NCBI GenBank assembly: GCA_002685255.1
Contig: NYWU01000016.1
Coordinates: forward strand, 1-64,000
DNA: 64,000 nt
From: Idiomarinaceae bacterium
GTDB lineage: Bacteria; Pseudomonadota; Gammaproteobacteria; Enterobacterales; Alteromonadaceae
Direction: 5' to 3'
Shown in pieces: positions 50,069 through 58,977 of this stretch. The notes beneath the pieces were generated by a model that made no database searches, was not told the origin of the DNA, and worked only from the letters and a program-made list of their open reading frames with translations. The translations under genes were made by a program, and so were the position numbers. Position 1 is the stretch's first letter. Every line of letters begins with the position of its first letter.

Positions 50069-50686
50069 ATGCGTCCACTGACTCCCAGACAAGCCGAAAT
50101 TCTTGAGTTAATTAAAGATAACTTACAAGCAACCGGTATGCCGCCAACGCGTGCTGAAATAGCGAGTCGGTTGGGCTTTCGCTCAGCTAACGCCGCCGAA
50201 GAGCATTTAAAAGCTTTAGCTAAAAAGGGCGTCATTGAAATCATGCCAGGTATGTCACGCGGCATTCGATTAATCGGTGAGGATATCGAGGAAGAACTTG
50301 GTTTACCGCTGATTGGTCAAGTAGCAGCTGGTGAGCCTATCTTAGCGCAAGAACATATTGAGCGGCACTACCAGTTAGATGAGTCCATGTTTTATCCCAG
50401 CGCGCAATTTTTGCTTCGTGTTAATGGGATGAGCATGAGAAATATTGGAATTTTGGACGGCGACTTACTAGCAGTCCATAAAACCGAACAAGCGCGAAAT
50501 GGGCAGATTGTAGTCGCCCGCGTCGAAGACGAAGTCACAGTTAAACGATTTGAACAGAAAGGCCGACAAGTCTTGTTGCATCCAGAGAATGAAGAGTTTT
50601 CGACAATTGTTGTAGATCTGGCACAACAAGTTTTTGCAATCGAAGGACTTGCAGTCGGCATCATCCGTAATGGAGCTTCTTTATGA
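50069..50686 (+). CDS. lexA: SOS repressor LexA
   Basis: Represses DNA-damage genes and cleaves itself when RecA filaments form. The 205 residues contain the winged helix ([20 protein letters not shown]), cleavage site A87-G88 (VAAGEP), and the catalytic dyad S122 (NGMSMRN) and K159 (EVTVKRF). sulA overlaps its end by ATGA, so the pair is one LexA-regulated operon. Confidence 0.98.
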   Translation: MRPLTPRQAEILELIKDNLQATGMPPTRAEIASRLGFRSANAAEEHLKALAKKGVIEIMPGMSRGIRLIGEDIEEELGLPLIGQVAAGEPILAQEHIERHYQLDESMFYPSAQFLLRVNGMSMRNIGILDGDLLAVHKTEQARNGQIVVARVEDEVTVKRFEQKGRQVLLHPENEEFSTIVVDLAQQVFAIEGLAVGIIRNGASL

Positions 50687-51102
50687 AAAGACTACAATCA
50701 GATTTCAGTAATCACCCTGGCATGTGGACATACAAAGCTCAACAACCAGAGACTATGACTGCCAACCTAGCTCCATCAAGCTTATCGGCAGCACTTGAAG
50801 CCGCGGTCCACAGCATCGGACAGCGTTGGGTTACCGTCATTGGTGGACACAGCCAGTTCATCCAACAGCTTGTCAATGCTGGTATTCCACGTCAGCGTAT
50901 TCGATGGTTACGTCCCGGTAAAACTCACGACCGCGCGTGGGCACTTGAACAAGCCGTGTTATCCGGCACAAGCGATGTTGTTGTCGCATGGGTCAATGGA
51001 TTCGATAAACGCGCTGTACAACGTATTCGTCTATCATCGCGTTTAAGCCAAACCCAAAGTTTTATGTTTGAAGAGGATGTATTAACCCCCCACCTGCACT
51101 AA
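50683..51102 (+). CDS. sulA: SulA-like cell division inhibitor
   Basis: Expected to block FtsZ polymerisation during SOS. The 139 residues include a disordered N-terminus (1-40) and a core with [42 protein letters not shown] and [25 protein letters not shown], matching the SulA/RecA-like fold. It is shorter than E. coli SulA (169), mainly at the ends. Start overlaps lexA by ATGA, as in the lexA-sulA operons of pseudomonads. An intrinsic terminator follows. Confidence 0.88.
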   Translation: MKRLQSDFSNHPGMWTYKAQQPETMTANLAPSSLSAALEAAVHSIGQRWVTVIGGHSQFIQQLVNAGIPRQRIRWLRPGKTHDRAWALEQAVLSGTSDVVVAWVNGFDKRAVQRIRLSSRLSQTQSFMFEEDVLTPHLH

Positions 51103-51128
51103 TCCCCCATTAAGGGTTAATACACTCT

Positions 51129-51153
51129 AGGCTGCTTCGGCAGCCTTTTTTTT
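51129..51153 (+). terminator. intrinsic terminator after lexA-sulA
   Basis: AGGCTGC / GCAGCCT (7-bp stem) with a TTCG tetraloop runs directly into eight Ts. Located 27 bases after the sulA stop. Confidence 0.95.
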
Positions 51154-51288
51154 AACATTTATGGATACTTTTTAACCATTCAGCGTTTTTGATCTAGATC
51201 TTTGTGTAGATTTTAGTTAATAAATGATACTACCCAACTATATAAATTAGTATAACTTAAAAACTACAACAAAGAGTTGGTAGAGAAA
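51154..51288 (+). promoter_or_regulatory. promoter region of the cytochrome oxidase cluster
   Basis: A/T-rich gap of 135 bases. Possible -10 elements are TATAAA and TATAAC (within about 51238-51256), without a good -35. An FNR-like sequence TTGATCTAGATCTT lies at 51189-51202 (8 of 10 consensus half-site bases). No gene is visible in this stretch. Confidence 0.45.
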
Positions 51289-51390
51289 GTGATTTCTGGG
51301 GAGATGCTGTTCCTTTTTCTGCTTACCTCTTTGTTCTTCCTAGCTAGCGTTTTGCTAAAGCAAAGAAGAATGAGAGGAGAAGTCACGTGA
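51289..51390 (+). CDS. small single-span membrane peptide upstream of coxB
   Basis: A 33-codon ORF starting at GTG 51289 (or ATG 51304, 28 codons). From residue 6 it encodes MLFLFLLTSLFFLASVLL, a strong single membrane span, then the basic tail KQRRMRGEVT. Its TGA stop overlaps the coxB GTG start (GTGA), and the coxB Shine-Dalgarno lies within it, so the two are translationally coupled. GGTAGAGAAA precedes the GTG. The topology would be positive-inside C-terminus. I do not recognise a family. It could be a leader ORF or a small oxidase-associated peptide. Confidence 0.55.
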   Translation: MISGEMLFLFLLTSLFFLASVLLKQRRMRGEVT

Positions 51391-52517
51391 AAATGAAGCC
51401 GTTATGGGCACTACCCCTGTTGTATAGTGCATCTGCGCTATCCCAAGAGCGCAGCCTCAACCTCACGCAAGGTGTTACAGAAGTTAGTCGTGACGTATAC
51501 GACTTGCACATGACAGTATTTTATATCTGTTGTGTCATTGGTGTGGTGGTTTTTGGACTCATGTTTTATTCCATGATCCGACACCGCAAATCCCGCGGTC
51601 GTGAACCCGCAAAATTCCACGAGAACGTAAAGGTTGAGATTCTTTGGACCTTGATACCGTTCCTAATATTGGTTGGTATGGCGATTCCAGCGACTTCTAC
51701 ACTAATTGCTATGGAAGATACCTCGGACGCTGACGTCACTATTCAGGTCACAGGCTCTCAGTGGAAGTGGCACTACAAATATTTTGATCGTGAGGTCGAA
51801 TTTTTTAGCCGTCTCGCAACACAACAAGAACAGATAAGTAATAAATTCGAGAAGAGCGAAAACTATCTTCGCGAAGTCGATAACCCTCTCGTTGTGCCGA
51901 CGGGCGAAAAAGTTCGCTTCTTGGTCACTTCAGATGACGTCATCCACAGCTGGTGGGTGCCCGACTTCGCTGTCAAAAAGGATGCTAACCCCGGTTTTAT
52001 CAATGAAGCTTGGACGCGTATTGATGAGCCAGGCATATATCGCGGTCAATGTGCTGAGCTATGTGGCAAAGACCACGGGTTTATGCCTATCGTAGTCATT
52101 GCAAAAACCCCAGAAGAGTATGCCAAGTGGATTGACGAAACCGAGGCCAAACAGATTGCTGAGCGAGAGCGCCAGCAAGAATTGCTCGATATGGAAATGT
52201 CGATGGACGAATTGATGGCAATGGGTGAGAAAATTTACAACAGCACCTGTGCAGCTTGTCACCAACCTAACGGTCAAGGCATTCCAGGCACCTTCCCAGC
52301 TCTTGCTGGCAGCCCCATAGCGTCTAAACCTGAAAATCTCGACAAACACGTCGATATTGTTGTCCACGGCGTTCAGGGCTCTGCAATGCAAGCTTTCGCG
52401 CAGCAACTCACAATGCAAGAACTGGCTGCGGTAGTAACCTACGAGCGTAATGCTTGGGGCAACGATACGGGTGAAATGGTGCAAGCCGCTGACATCAACG
52501 CAGCGATAAATGAATAA
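51387..52517 (+). CDS. coxB: cytochrome c oxidase subunit II with fused cytochrome c domain
   Basis: Receives electrons from cytochrome c in the aa3 oxidase. GTG start with AGGAG seven bases upstream; an ATG two codons later is too far from it. The 376 residues comprise a signal peptide (about 1-19), two spans (about 41-63, 84-105), a CuA domain with H187, C222, C226, H230 and M233, then a cytochrome c domain with heme site C288-AAC-H292. The fused c domain makes it a caa3-like subunit II. First main gene of the cluster. Confidence 0.95.
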   Translation: MKMKPLWALPLLYSASALSQERSLNLTQGVTEVSRDVYDLHMTVFYICCVIGVVVFGLMFYSMIRHRKSRGREPAKFHENVKVEILWTLIPFLILVGMAIPATSTLIAMEDTSDADVTIQVTGSQWKWHYKYFDREVEFFSRLATQQEQISNKFEKSENYLREVDNPLVVPTGEKVRFLVTSDDVIHSWWVPDFAVKKDANPGFINEAWTRIDEPGIYRGQCAELCGKDHGFMPIVVIAKTPEEYAKWIDETEAKQIAERERQQELLDMEMSMDELMAMGEKIYNSTCAACHQPNGQGIPGTFPALAGSPIASKPENLDKHVDIVVHGVQGSAMQAFAQQLTMQELAAVVTYERNAWGNDTGEMVQAADINAAINE

Positions 52518-52527
52518 GGAGACGGTG

Positions 52528-54114
52528 ATGAGCACAGTAGTGGACGATCACAATCACGAAGCACACCACGATCATAAGCCGTCTGGCATTACTCGTTGGT
52601 TGTTTACCACTAACCACAAAGATATTGGGTCAATGTATTTGTGGTTCAGTTTAATTATGTTTTTTGTCGGCGGTGCGATGGCGATGGTCATTCGCGCCGA
52701 ATTATTTCAACCCGGCTTACAGTTAGTTGAACCTCAGTTCTTTAATCAGATGACCACCGTACACGGCTTGGTTATGATCTTCGGTGCCGTTATGCCGGCT
52801 TTCACCGGCCTAGCCAACTGGATGGTACCGATGATGATCGGCGCGCCCGATATGGCGTTACCACGCATGAATAACTGGAGCTTTTGGATACTCCCATTTG
52901 CTTTTGTCATTCTTCTATCATCACTGTTTATGGAAGGGGGTGGTCCTGACTTTGGTTGGACGTTCTACGCACCGCTTTCGACGACGTATAGTAACGACTC
53001 GACTGCTCTATTCGTGTTCGCGGTTCATATCATGGGTATTTCATCCATCATGGGTGCGATCAACGTCATTGTAACCATCATCAACATGCGCGCCCCTGGC
53101 ATGACCTACATGAAAATGCCATTGTTTGTGTGGACTTGGTTGATTACGGCGTTCCTGTTAATTGCCGTAATGCCTGTGTTAGCAGGTGCAGTCACTATGG
53201 TACTTACCGATAAGTATTTTGGTACCAGCTTTTTTGACGCCGCCGGTGGGGGCGATCCGGTCATGTTCCAGCATATTTTTTGGTTCTTCGGCCACCCCGA
53301 AGTGTACATCATGATTTTACCGTCCTTCGGTATCGTTTCTGCCATTATACCGGCGTTCTCGCGGAAGAAGCTGTTTGGCTATTCATCCATGGTCTACGCA
53401 ACCGCGTCCATTGCGATTCTTTCGTTTCTTGTATGGGCGCACCATATGTTTACCACGGGCATGCCAGTGTTTGCAGAGCTCTTCTTCATGTACTGCACAA
53501 TGCTGATTGCGGTGCCAACGGGCGTCAAAGTATTTAACTGGGTCGCCACAATGTGGCGAGGTGCAATCTCATTTGAAGTCCCCATGTTGTTCGCCCTCGC
53601 GTTCGTTATTTTATTCACGATTGGCGGATTCTCAGGCGTTATGTTGGCAATGACGCCGGTCGACTTCCAATATCACGACACCTATTTTGTCGTGGCACAT
53701 TTCCACTATGTCTTGGTAACAGGCGCTATCTTCTCGATAATGGCTGCAAGTTATTATTGGTTGCCTAAGTGGAGCGGTCATATGTACGACACCACTTTGG
53801 CTCGCTTGCATTTCTGGAGCTCTTTGATATCGGTTAACGTGCTGTTCTTCCCAATGCACTTTGCTGGTTTAGCGGGTATGCCGCGCCGTATTCCTGACTA
53901 CGCAGTGCAATTTGCGGACATCAACCAGATCACAAGTATCGGTGGTTTTGCCTTCGGGCTATCGCAGTTGATATTCCTCTGGCTGGTGATCAAGTGCGCT
54001 CGTGGGGGTGAAAAAGCACCTGCGAAGCCATGGGATGGTGCCGAGGGGCTTGAGTGGACAGTACCTTCTCCGGCGCCTTACCACACCTTTGAGACGCCGC
54101 CCAAAGTGGAGTGA
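52528..54114 (+). CDS. coxA: cytochrome c oxidase subunit I
   Basis: Catalytic heme-copper subunit reducing oxygen and pumping protons. ATG 52528 (MSTVVDDHNHEAH) has AAGGAGA upstream; an earlier in-frame ATG overlaps coxB and is unlikely. The 528 residues have 12 spans. Key residues include the CuB/heme sites GHPEVYIMILPSFG (His-Tyr pair), HHMFTTGMP, HDTYFVVAHFHYVL, and the D-channel entry region WMVPMMIGAPDMALPRMNN, marking an A-family (aa3) oxidase. The N-terminus is His-rich. Confidence 0.97.
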   Translation: MSTVVDDHNHEAHHDHKPSGITRWLFTTNHKDIGSMYLWFSLIMFFVGGAMAMVIRAELFQPGLQLVEPQFFNQMTTVHGLVMIFGAVMPAFTGLANWMVPMMIGAPDMALPRMNNWSFWILPFAFVILLSSLFMEGGGPDFGWTFYAPLSTTYSNDSTALFVFAVHIMGISSIMGAINVIVTIINMRAPGMTYMKMPLFVWTWLITAFLLIAVMPVLAGAVTMVLTDKYFGTSFFDAAGGGDPVMFQHIFWFFGHPEVYIMILPSFGIVSAIIPAFSRKKLFGYSSMVYATASIAILSFLVWAHHMFTTGMPVFAELFFMYCTMLIAVPTGVKVFNWVATMWRGAISFEVPMLFALAFVILFTIGGFSGVMLAMTPVDFQYHDTYFVVAHFHYVLVTGAIFSIMAASYYWLPKWSGHMYDTTLARLHFWSSLISVNVLFFPMHFAGLAGMPRRIPDYAVQFADINQITSIGGFAFGLSQLIFLWLVIKCARGGEKAPAKPWDGAEGLEWTVPSPAPYHTFETPPKVE

Positions 54115-54119
54115 TGGTT

Positions 54120-54689
54120 ATGTCTAACCAAGGTCCTGATAACAGTAAAATCGTCAAACGCCTGCTACTCACCGTAGCAGGTATGTTTGCCTTTGGATTT
54201 GCATTGGTGCCTCTGTATGACGCCTTTTGCGAAGTGACTGGTTTCAACGGTCGCACGAATAACGAACCGGCCGCAGTGAGTCAGCATGAGGTGGATAAAA
54301 GCCGCACGGTGCGGGTTCAGTTTATAACACGCACTGCGCAAGGTATTCCATGGAAGTTTGAGCCTGAAATTAAAGAAGTGCGTGTCCATCCAGGTGAGGT
54401 TCGCGTTGTTAACTTTTTAGCTGCTAACCCCACGAGTGATGACATGGTCGCTCAGGCCATTCCTTCCATTGCGCCTGCGGAAGCGTCGTTGTACCTAAAT
54501 AAAGTCGAGTGCTTTTGCTTTAATCAGCAACCGCTTGCGGCAGGCAATGATGCCGAAATGCCGATGCAGTTCTATATCGATCCTGAGATACCGGACCATA
54601 TCACCACCTTTACCCTGTCATACACGCTGTATGATATGACAGCCAATGCGACGCCAGAGTCTCTGGCTTTGCTCGAGTCAACAGAATAA
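54120..54689 (+). CDS. ctaG: cytochrome c oxidase assembly protein Cox11/CtaG
   Basis: Delivers copper to CuB of subunit I. The start is placed at ATG 54120 (MSNQGPDNSK), eight bases after GGAG; ATG 54114 is too close to that site. The 189 residues have one N-terminal span (about 14-32), then a periplasmic beta domain with the copper motif ECFCFNQQ. VPLYDAFCEVTGFNG supplies a further conserved cysteine. Between coxA and coxC as in many proteobacteria. Confidence 0.95.
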   Translation: MSNQGPDNSKIVKRLLLTVAGMFAFGFALVPLYDAFCEVTGFNGRTNNEPAAVSQHEVDKSRTVRVQFITRTAQGIPWKFEPEIKEVRVHPGEVRVVNFLAANPTSDDMVAQAIPSIAPAEASLYLNKVECFCFNQQPLAAGNDAEMPMQFYIDPEIPDHITTFTLSYTLYDMTANATPESLALLESTE

Positions 54690-54702
54690 GGAATACGTCG
54701 TT

Positions 54703-55578
54703 ATGGCAGAACAACAAAATTACTATGTCCCACCTTCCAGTATTTGGCCCATTGTCGGCGCACTGGGCTTAGGTCTCATCGCCTGGGGCGCTGCTCATAC
54801 CGTTATCGAAACAACAAGCGATAAGCAAGGCTGGGGCTCCCATGTCTTGTTTGCTGGGTTTGGCGTCATTGCTGTGATGCTATTCGGTTGGTTCCGCGAC
54901 CAAATCAATGAGACCATGAGTGGACTTCACAGCGACCAACTCGACAACTCCTATAAACAAGGTATGAGCTGGTTTATCTTTTCTGAAGTCATGTTCTTTG
55001 CGGCCTTCTTTGGTGCGCTCTTTTACGCACGCATGATTGCTGTACCTTGGTTAGATGGCGCCAGCAATAATGTCATGACGGGTGAAGTATTATGGCCGGA
55101 GTTTGTTGCTCAGTGGCCGTTAGTAGAGACGCCCGGCGGCACAACGACGCAAGCTATGGGTTGGTATGGTCTGCCCTTGATCAATACCGCCATATTGATT
55201 GCGAGCTCAGTCACCTGCCATTTTGCACACGTCGGTTTAGAGAAAAATAAACGCGGGCAACTGGCTGGTATGCTCAGCCTGACTATCATCCTCGGTTTAG
55301 TTTTCCTCTTTTTACAGGGTGCTGAATATATCCACGCTTATGAGGAACTTGGATTAACGCTGCAATCCGGTGTCTACGGTAATACCTTTTACTTACTGAC
55401 TGGATTTCACGGTATGCACGTGACCCTCGGTACGCTCATGCTCATTATCATGCTGCTACGCGTCCTCAAGGGCCACTTCACACCACAAAAACATTTCGCC
55501 TTCCAAGCTACAAGTTGGTATTGGCATTTTGTTGATGTGGTATGGATCTGCTTGTTTGTTATCGTCTATGTGCTGTAG
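54703..55578 (+). CDS. coxC: cytochrome c oxidase subunit III
   Basis: Structural subunit of the aa3 oxidase that stabilises the proton-entry pathway. ATG 54703 (MAEQQNYYVPPSSIWP) follows AAGGA; the frame is open upstream inside ctaG. The 291 residues show seven spans, with MSWFIFSEVMFFAAFFGALFY, TGFHGMHVTLGTLML and ATSWYWHFVDVVWICLF as family blocks. Ends 3 bases before the convergent DUF2909 gene. Confidence 0.96.
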   Translation: MAEQQNYYVPPSSIWPIVGALGLGLIAWGAAHTVIETTSDKQGWGSHVLFAGFGVIAVMLFGWFRDQINETMSGLHSDQLDNSYKQGMSWFIFSEVMFFAAFFGALFYARMIAVPWLDGASNNVMTGEVLWPEFVAQWPLVETPGGTTTQAMGWYGLPLINTAILIASSVTCHFAHVGLEKNKRGQLAGMLSLTIILGLVFLFLQGAEYIHAYEELGLTLQSGVYGNTFYLLTGFHGMHVTLGTLMLIIMLLRVLKGHFTPQKHFAFQATSWYWHFVDVVWICLFVIVYVL

Positions 55579-55581
55579 TTG

Positions 55582-55797
55582 TTAATACGGTCGAGGATGA
55601 AACGGTAGAAACCCCGCATAGGCCGCGATCACCATAAGCAGTAACACGATCGCGGCAATACCCACTCGACGTCCTAAATAGCGTGACATAGGTGGTTTTT
55701 CAGGGTCATTGCTCAACATTACAAATAGAGCGCGGAATAAATTAAAAATCATATAAAGAAGAAGCGCGACAATAATGAGTTTGAAAAGAAGTAACAT
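55582..55797 (-). CDS. DUF2909 family twin-span membrane protein
   Basis: A 71-residue minus-strand protein inside the plus-strand oxidase cluster. The start MLLLFKLIIVALLLYMIFNL (ATG 55795-55797) is preferred to a longer frame. Two spans (about 3-22 and 45-64) flank a loop with NDPEKPPMSRYLGRRVG. Members of this family are regularly found beside SURF1 and coxC genes; function unknown. Its 5' end overlaps the divergent SURF1 gene by 23 bases. Confidence 0.8.
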   Translation of the reverse strand: MLLLFKLIIVALLLYMIFNLFRALFVMLSNDPEKPPMSRYLGRRVGIAAIVLLLMVIAAYAGFLPFHPRPY

Positions 55798-56521
55798 AAA
55801 AGTCCCCTTGGTAGCGTCAATAGTTACTTTGATTGCTATTGCCATTTTGGTCAAGCTGGGATTCTGGCAACTCGATCGCGCCCATCAGAAGCAGCAACTG
55901 TTCGCAGATTTTGCGCAGGCTCAGAATTTACAAGCTCGCCCGCTCGCCCAACGACTATCGAGTACCACGCAACTCACTCGTTTCGAATTGGTCAGCATTA
56001 CAGGACGATTTGACACTCAGCGCTATTTTCTAATCGATAATCAAATGGTCGATGGTCATCCGGGCTACCACGTCATTGCTTTACTCAAGAGCCAGCAGTT
56101 GAGCGAACGACTACCCGTTAATTTAGGCTGGATTAAAGCTCCACGCTCAAGAACCGAGATTCCAACGGTCGAGCTACCGCAGCAAGAATTAACACTAGAA
56201 GGCTTAGTTCGCATCCCTCAAGCAAACCAATTTATTTCGCAAGTGTTTGAGGAGCAACAAACGGCTTGGCCTAAACGAGTACAGGAGTTTATCCCTCCAA
56301 CAATCAGTGAGTACACAGGAATCGAACTCAAGCCTTATGAACTGTTGTTGGTTTCACCGCAACTGAAGGGCTTTCAACAACAGTGGAAGCCACAAGTGAT
56401 GGAACCAGCTAAACATCAGGCTTACGCTGTGCAATGGTTTTCACTCGCTATTGCTTGCTTAGTGGTATACCTTGTAGTGCTATATAAATTAAATAAGACA
56501 AAACAAGAGGAGACACCATGA
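55775..56521 (+). CDS. SURF1-family cytochrome oxidase assembly protein
   Basis: Helps insert heme a into subunit I. The 248 residues have spans near each end (about 12-30 and 215-236), with GFWQLDRAHQKQQL, VDGHPGYHVIALL and VNLGWIKAPRSR as SURF1 signatures. The start ATG has only a weak ribosome-binding site and overlaps the divergent DUF2909 gene. The stop overlaps the next gene (ATGA). Confidence 0.92.
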   Translation: MSLKRSNIKVPLVASIVTLIAIAILVKLGFWQLDRAHQKQQLFADFAQAQNLQARPLAQRLSSTTQLTRFELVSITGRFDTQRYFLIDNQMVDGHPGYHVIALLKSQQLSERLPVNLGWIKAPRSRTEIPTVELPQQELTLEGLVRIPQANQFISQVFEEQQTAWPKRVQEFIPPTISEYTGIELKPYELLLVSPQLKGFQQQWKPQVMEPAKHQAYAVQWFSLAIACLVVYLVVLYKLNKTKQEETP

Positions 56522-57060
56522 GCTCCCTCACTCGCTCACAACGCACATTGCTCATTGTTATTGCTGTATTTGCCCTGCCCGTTATAGGTGCATGGCTGAC
56601 ACTTAAAACACACTGGTATCAACCCGCTACCAATAAAGGCGTGCTGCTTGAACAACCGCTCGCTTTGTCGCAACTCGAAACGTTACCGGAGGGTTGGCGC
56701 GTTGCTTATCGGATGCCAAACCAATGTAATGAACAATGTAAAAATACACTTTACGTACTCGGTCAGCTTGATGTCGCTTTGGGTAAAGACAGTGATCGTG
56801 TCACCCCTATTATTCTATCGCAGCAAATGTTGCCAGAGCAGCGCGATCTACCCCACTGGGATGATATCGTTGCAGTACAGTCAAAAGCGCTTATCGATGC
56901 CGTTGAGAGCATTCCATTTGATCATGTATTTATCATCGACCCGCAAGGTCATGTGATGTTGCACTACCCGACTCATGCCGAGCACGAGACTATGGTTATG
57001 GAAGGCAAAAATATTCTGGCTGACCTTCGTAAAATGTTAAAACTTTCTCGGATTGGGTAG
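56518..57060 (+). CDS. SCO-like / thioredoxin-fold protein of the oxidase cluster
   Basis: A 180-residue membrane-anchored protein, usually left as hypothetical in this position. One N-terminal span (about 10-28) precedes a periplasmic domain. The pair C70-x3-C74 (NQCNEQCKNTLYVLGQL) and H136 followed by VFIIDPQGHVMLHY mirror the copper-binding CxxxC and His of SCO proteins, including the neighbour at 58978. Overlaps SURF1 by ATGA and is 9 bases before ctaA. A role in copper or redox handling is inference. Confidence 0.75.
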   Translation: MSSLTRSQRTLLIVIAVFALPVIGAWLTLKTHWYQPATNKGVLLEQPLALSQLETLPEGWRVAYRMPNQCNEQCKNTLYVLGQLDVALGKDSDRVTPIILSQQMLPEQRDLPHWDDIVAVQSKALIDAVESIPFDHVFIIDPQGHVMLHYPTHAEHETMVMEGKNILADLRKMLKLSRIG

Positions 57061-57069
57061 GATAAGCTC

Positions 57070-58062
57070 ATGCGCATGCTTGTTAAAATCAGTTTAATTT
57101 TGGCATTTTGTGTCATTGTTTTGGGTGCTTTTACGCGGCTTACAGAAGCAGGTTTAGGCTGTCCCGACTGGCCAGGATGCTATGGCTTTATGAGTGTTCC
57201 TACTCAAGAACATCACGTCGCCGAAGCACAAATGCGTTTTCCAGATTCGCCGCTTGAGCATCATAAAGCTTGGAATGAAATGATTCACCGCTATTTTGCC
57301 GGTGCTTTGGGTGTTTTAATCCTGTTTATTGCGATTGGGTCGTTAGTTAAAAAGCGTTCTACTTTTGAGTCAAAGCCAGCGCCAAAGAAATTACCCTTGT
57401 TTATATTACTATTAGTCATCTTCCAAGCCACACTGGGCATGTTAACCGTTACTATGAATCTTCAGCCGCTCATCGTCATGGGTCACTTACTCGGCGGCTT
57501 TAGCGTGCTCTCACTACTATTTTTGCTGTCACTGCGCTTAGAGCCTTATCGACTCGGGGGAGGCGATCCAGAACTGCGGAAGTATCGTGGTTTGGCATTA
57601 TTTGCGCTACTGGTTGTCATTGGTCAAATTGCATTAGGTGGCTGGGTAGCCGCTAACTATGCGGCGGTCGCGTGTACCGAACTGCCATTTTGTGAGGGCG
57701 ATTGGGCGGCTCAACTCGATTTTACTGGCGCGTTTAGTATACCCGAGGCAACGAGTTATCAATTTGGCGCGCATGATTACGACGATCGAATGACGATGCA
57801 CATCATGCATCGTTTCGGCGCAATCTTTACTACACTGGTATTAGCTTGGCTGCTGTTTAAATGTTGGCGCAAAGCGCAATCTGGCTTTTTCCGTCGCTCA
57901 TTAAGTTGGGTCGCTTTGTTGCTCATCATCCAACTTTGTCTAGGCTTAAGCAATGTGATTTATAGCCTGCCCTTGCCGGTGGCGGTTGCTCATAACGCGG
58001 TAGGTGCACTTTTACTGCTATCACTCGTTGCACTTAATTATAATCTTTCACGCAAAGCGTAA
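57070..58062 (+). CDS. ctaA: heme A synthase (CtaA/Cox15)
   Basis: Oxidises the C8 methyl of heme o to a formyl group, making heme a. The 330 residues have eight spans in two four-helix halves. Conserved TRLTEAGLGCPDWPGCYG and EMIHRYFAG lie in the first half, CTELPFC in a periplasmic loop, and MHRFGAIFTT and VAHNAVGALL in the second. It is followed by cyoE, which makes its heme o substrate. Confidence 0.95.
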   Translation: MRMLVKISLILAFCVIVLGAFTRLTEAGLGCPDWPGCYGFMSVPTQEHHVAEAQMRFPDSPLEHHKAWNEMIHRYFAGALGVLILFIAIGSLVKKRSTFESKPAPKKLPLFILLLVIFQATLGMLTVTMNLQPLIVMGHLLGGFSVLSLLFLLSLRLEPYRLGGGDPELRKYRGLALFALLVVIGQIALGGWVAANYAAVACTELPFCEGDWAAQLDFTGAFSIPEATSYQFGAHDYDDRMTMHIMHRFGAIFTTLVLAWLLFKCWRKAQSGFFRRSLSWVALLLIIQLCLGLSNVIYSLPLPVAVAHNAVGALLLLSLVALNYNLSRKA

Positions 58063-58071
58063 GAGGTGTTT

Positions 58072-58968
58072 ATGCAAACAATAACAAGTCATAAAAAGCT
58101 CGAACACCACACCATCAAATGGCGAGAATATCTGGAACTCACTAAGCCACGTGTGGTGGCCATGCTACTCCTGACCGCTGTGGTCGGCATGTGCTTATCG
58201 ACACAAGGCGCATTGCCTGTTTGGACCCTAATACCAGCGCTCGCGGGGATTGGTCTGATGTCAGCAGCTGCAGCAGCGATTAATCACTTAGTCGACCGCC
58301 ATATTGACGCTAAGATGGCCAGAACTTTACGTCGTCCGCTACCACAAGGCAGTCTCTCACCCACTCGCGTATTGACCTTTGCTGCGGTATTGGGCTTGGT
58401 TGGATTTGTCATGTTGTACGCGTGGGTCAACCCGTTAACCGCTTGGTTAACGTTTGCTAGCATGGTGGGCTACGCAGTGGTTTACACCATGTTCTTGAAG
58501 CGCGCCACGCCACAAAATATTGTAATTGGCGGTTTGGCAGGCGCCGCGCCACCACTGTTGGGTTGGACCGCGATGACCAATGAGATTCACGGTTTTGCGA
58601 TTCTTTTAGTCATGATCGTGTTTACTTGGACGCCCCCTCATTTTTGGGCACTCGCCGTGCACCGTGAGAAAGATTACGCACGCGCTAAAGTCCCCATGCT
58701 ACCCGTCACGCATGGTATTGAGTTCACCAAAACCTGTATTTTCCTCTATACCATCTTATTGACTGTTGTTTGCCTGCTGCCCTATTTAGTCGGTATGTCG
58801 GGAGTGCTCTATCTGATTGGATCGACTGCGCTAAACTTGGTGTTTTTGGGCTATGCGTGGAAGCTCAAGTATGCTCCTGAAAAGAATACAGCTTACAGCA
58901 TGTTTACCTTCTCCATCTGGCATCTCATGCTGATGTTTGTGATCTTGCTATTCGACCATTATTTATAA
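58072..58968 (+). CDS. cyoE: protoheme IX farnesyltransferase (heme O synthase)
   Basis: Adds a farnesyl group to heme b. ATG 58072 with AGAGG five bases upstream is chosen over a GTG two codons earlier. The 298 residues have about eight spans, prenyltransferase motif [19 protein letters not shown] and [17 protein letters not shown]. It works with ctaA to supply heme a to this oxidase; the alternative ctaB name is equally valid. Confidence 0.95.
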   Translation: MQTITSHKKLEHHTIKWREYLELTKPRVVAMLLLTAVVGMCLSTQGALPVWTLIPALAGIGLMSAAAAAINHLVDRHIDAKMARTLRRPLPQGSLSPTRVLTFAAVLGLVGFVMLYAWVNPLTAWLTFASMVGYAVVYTMFLKRATPQNIVIGGLAGAAPPLLGWTAMTNEIHGFAILLVMIVFTWTPPHFWALAVHREKDYARAKVPMLPVTHGIEFTKTCIFLYTILLTVVCLLPYLVGMSGVLYLIGSTALNLVFLGYAWKLKYAPEKNTAYSMFTFSIWHLMLMFVILLFDHYL

Positions 58969-58977
58969 GGATTAACG

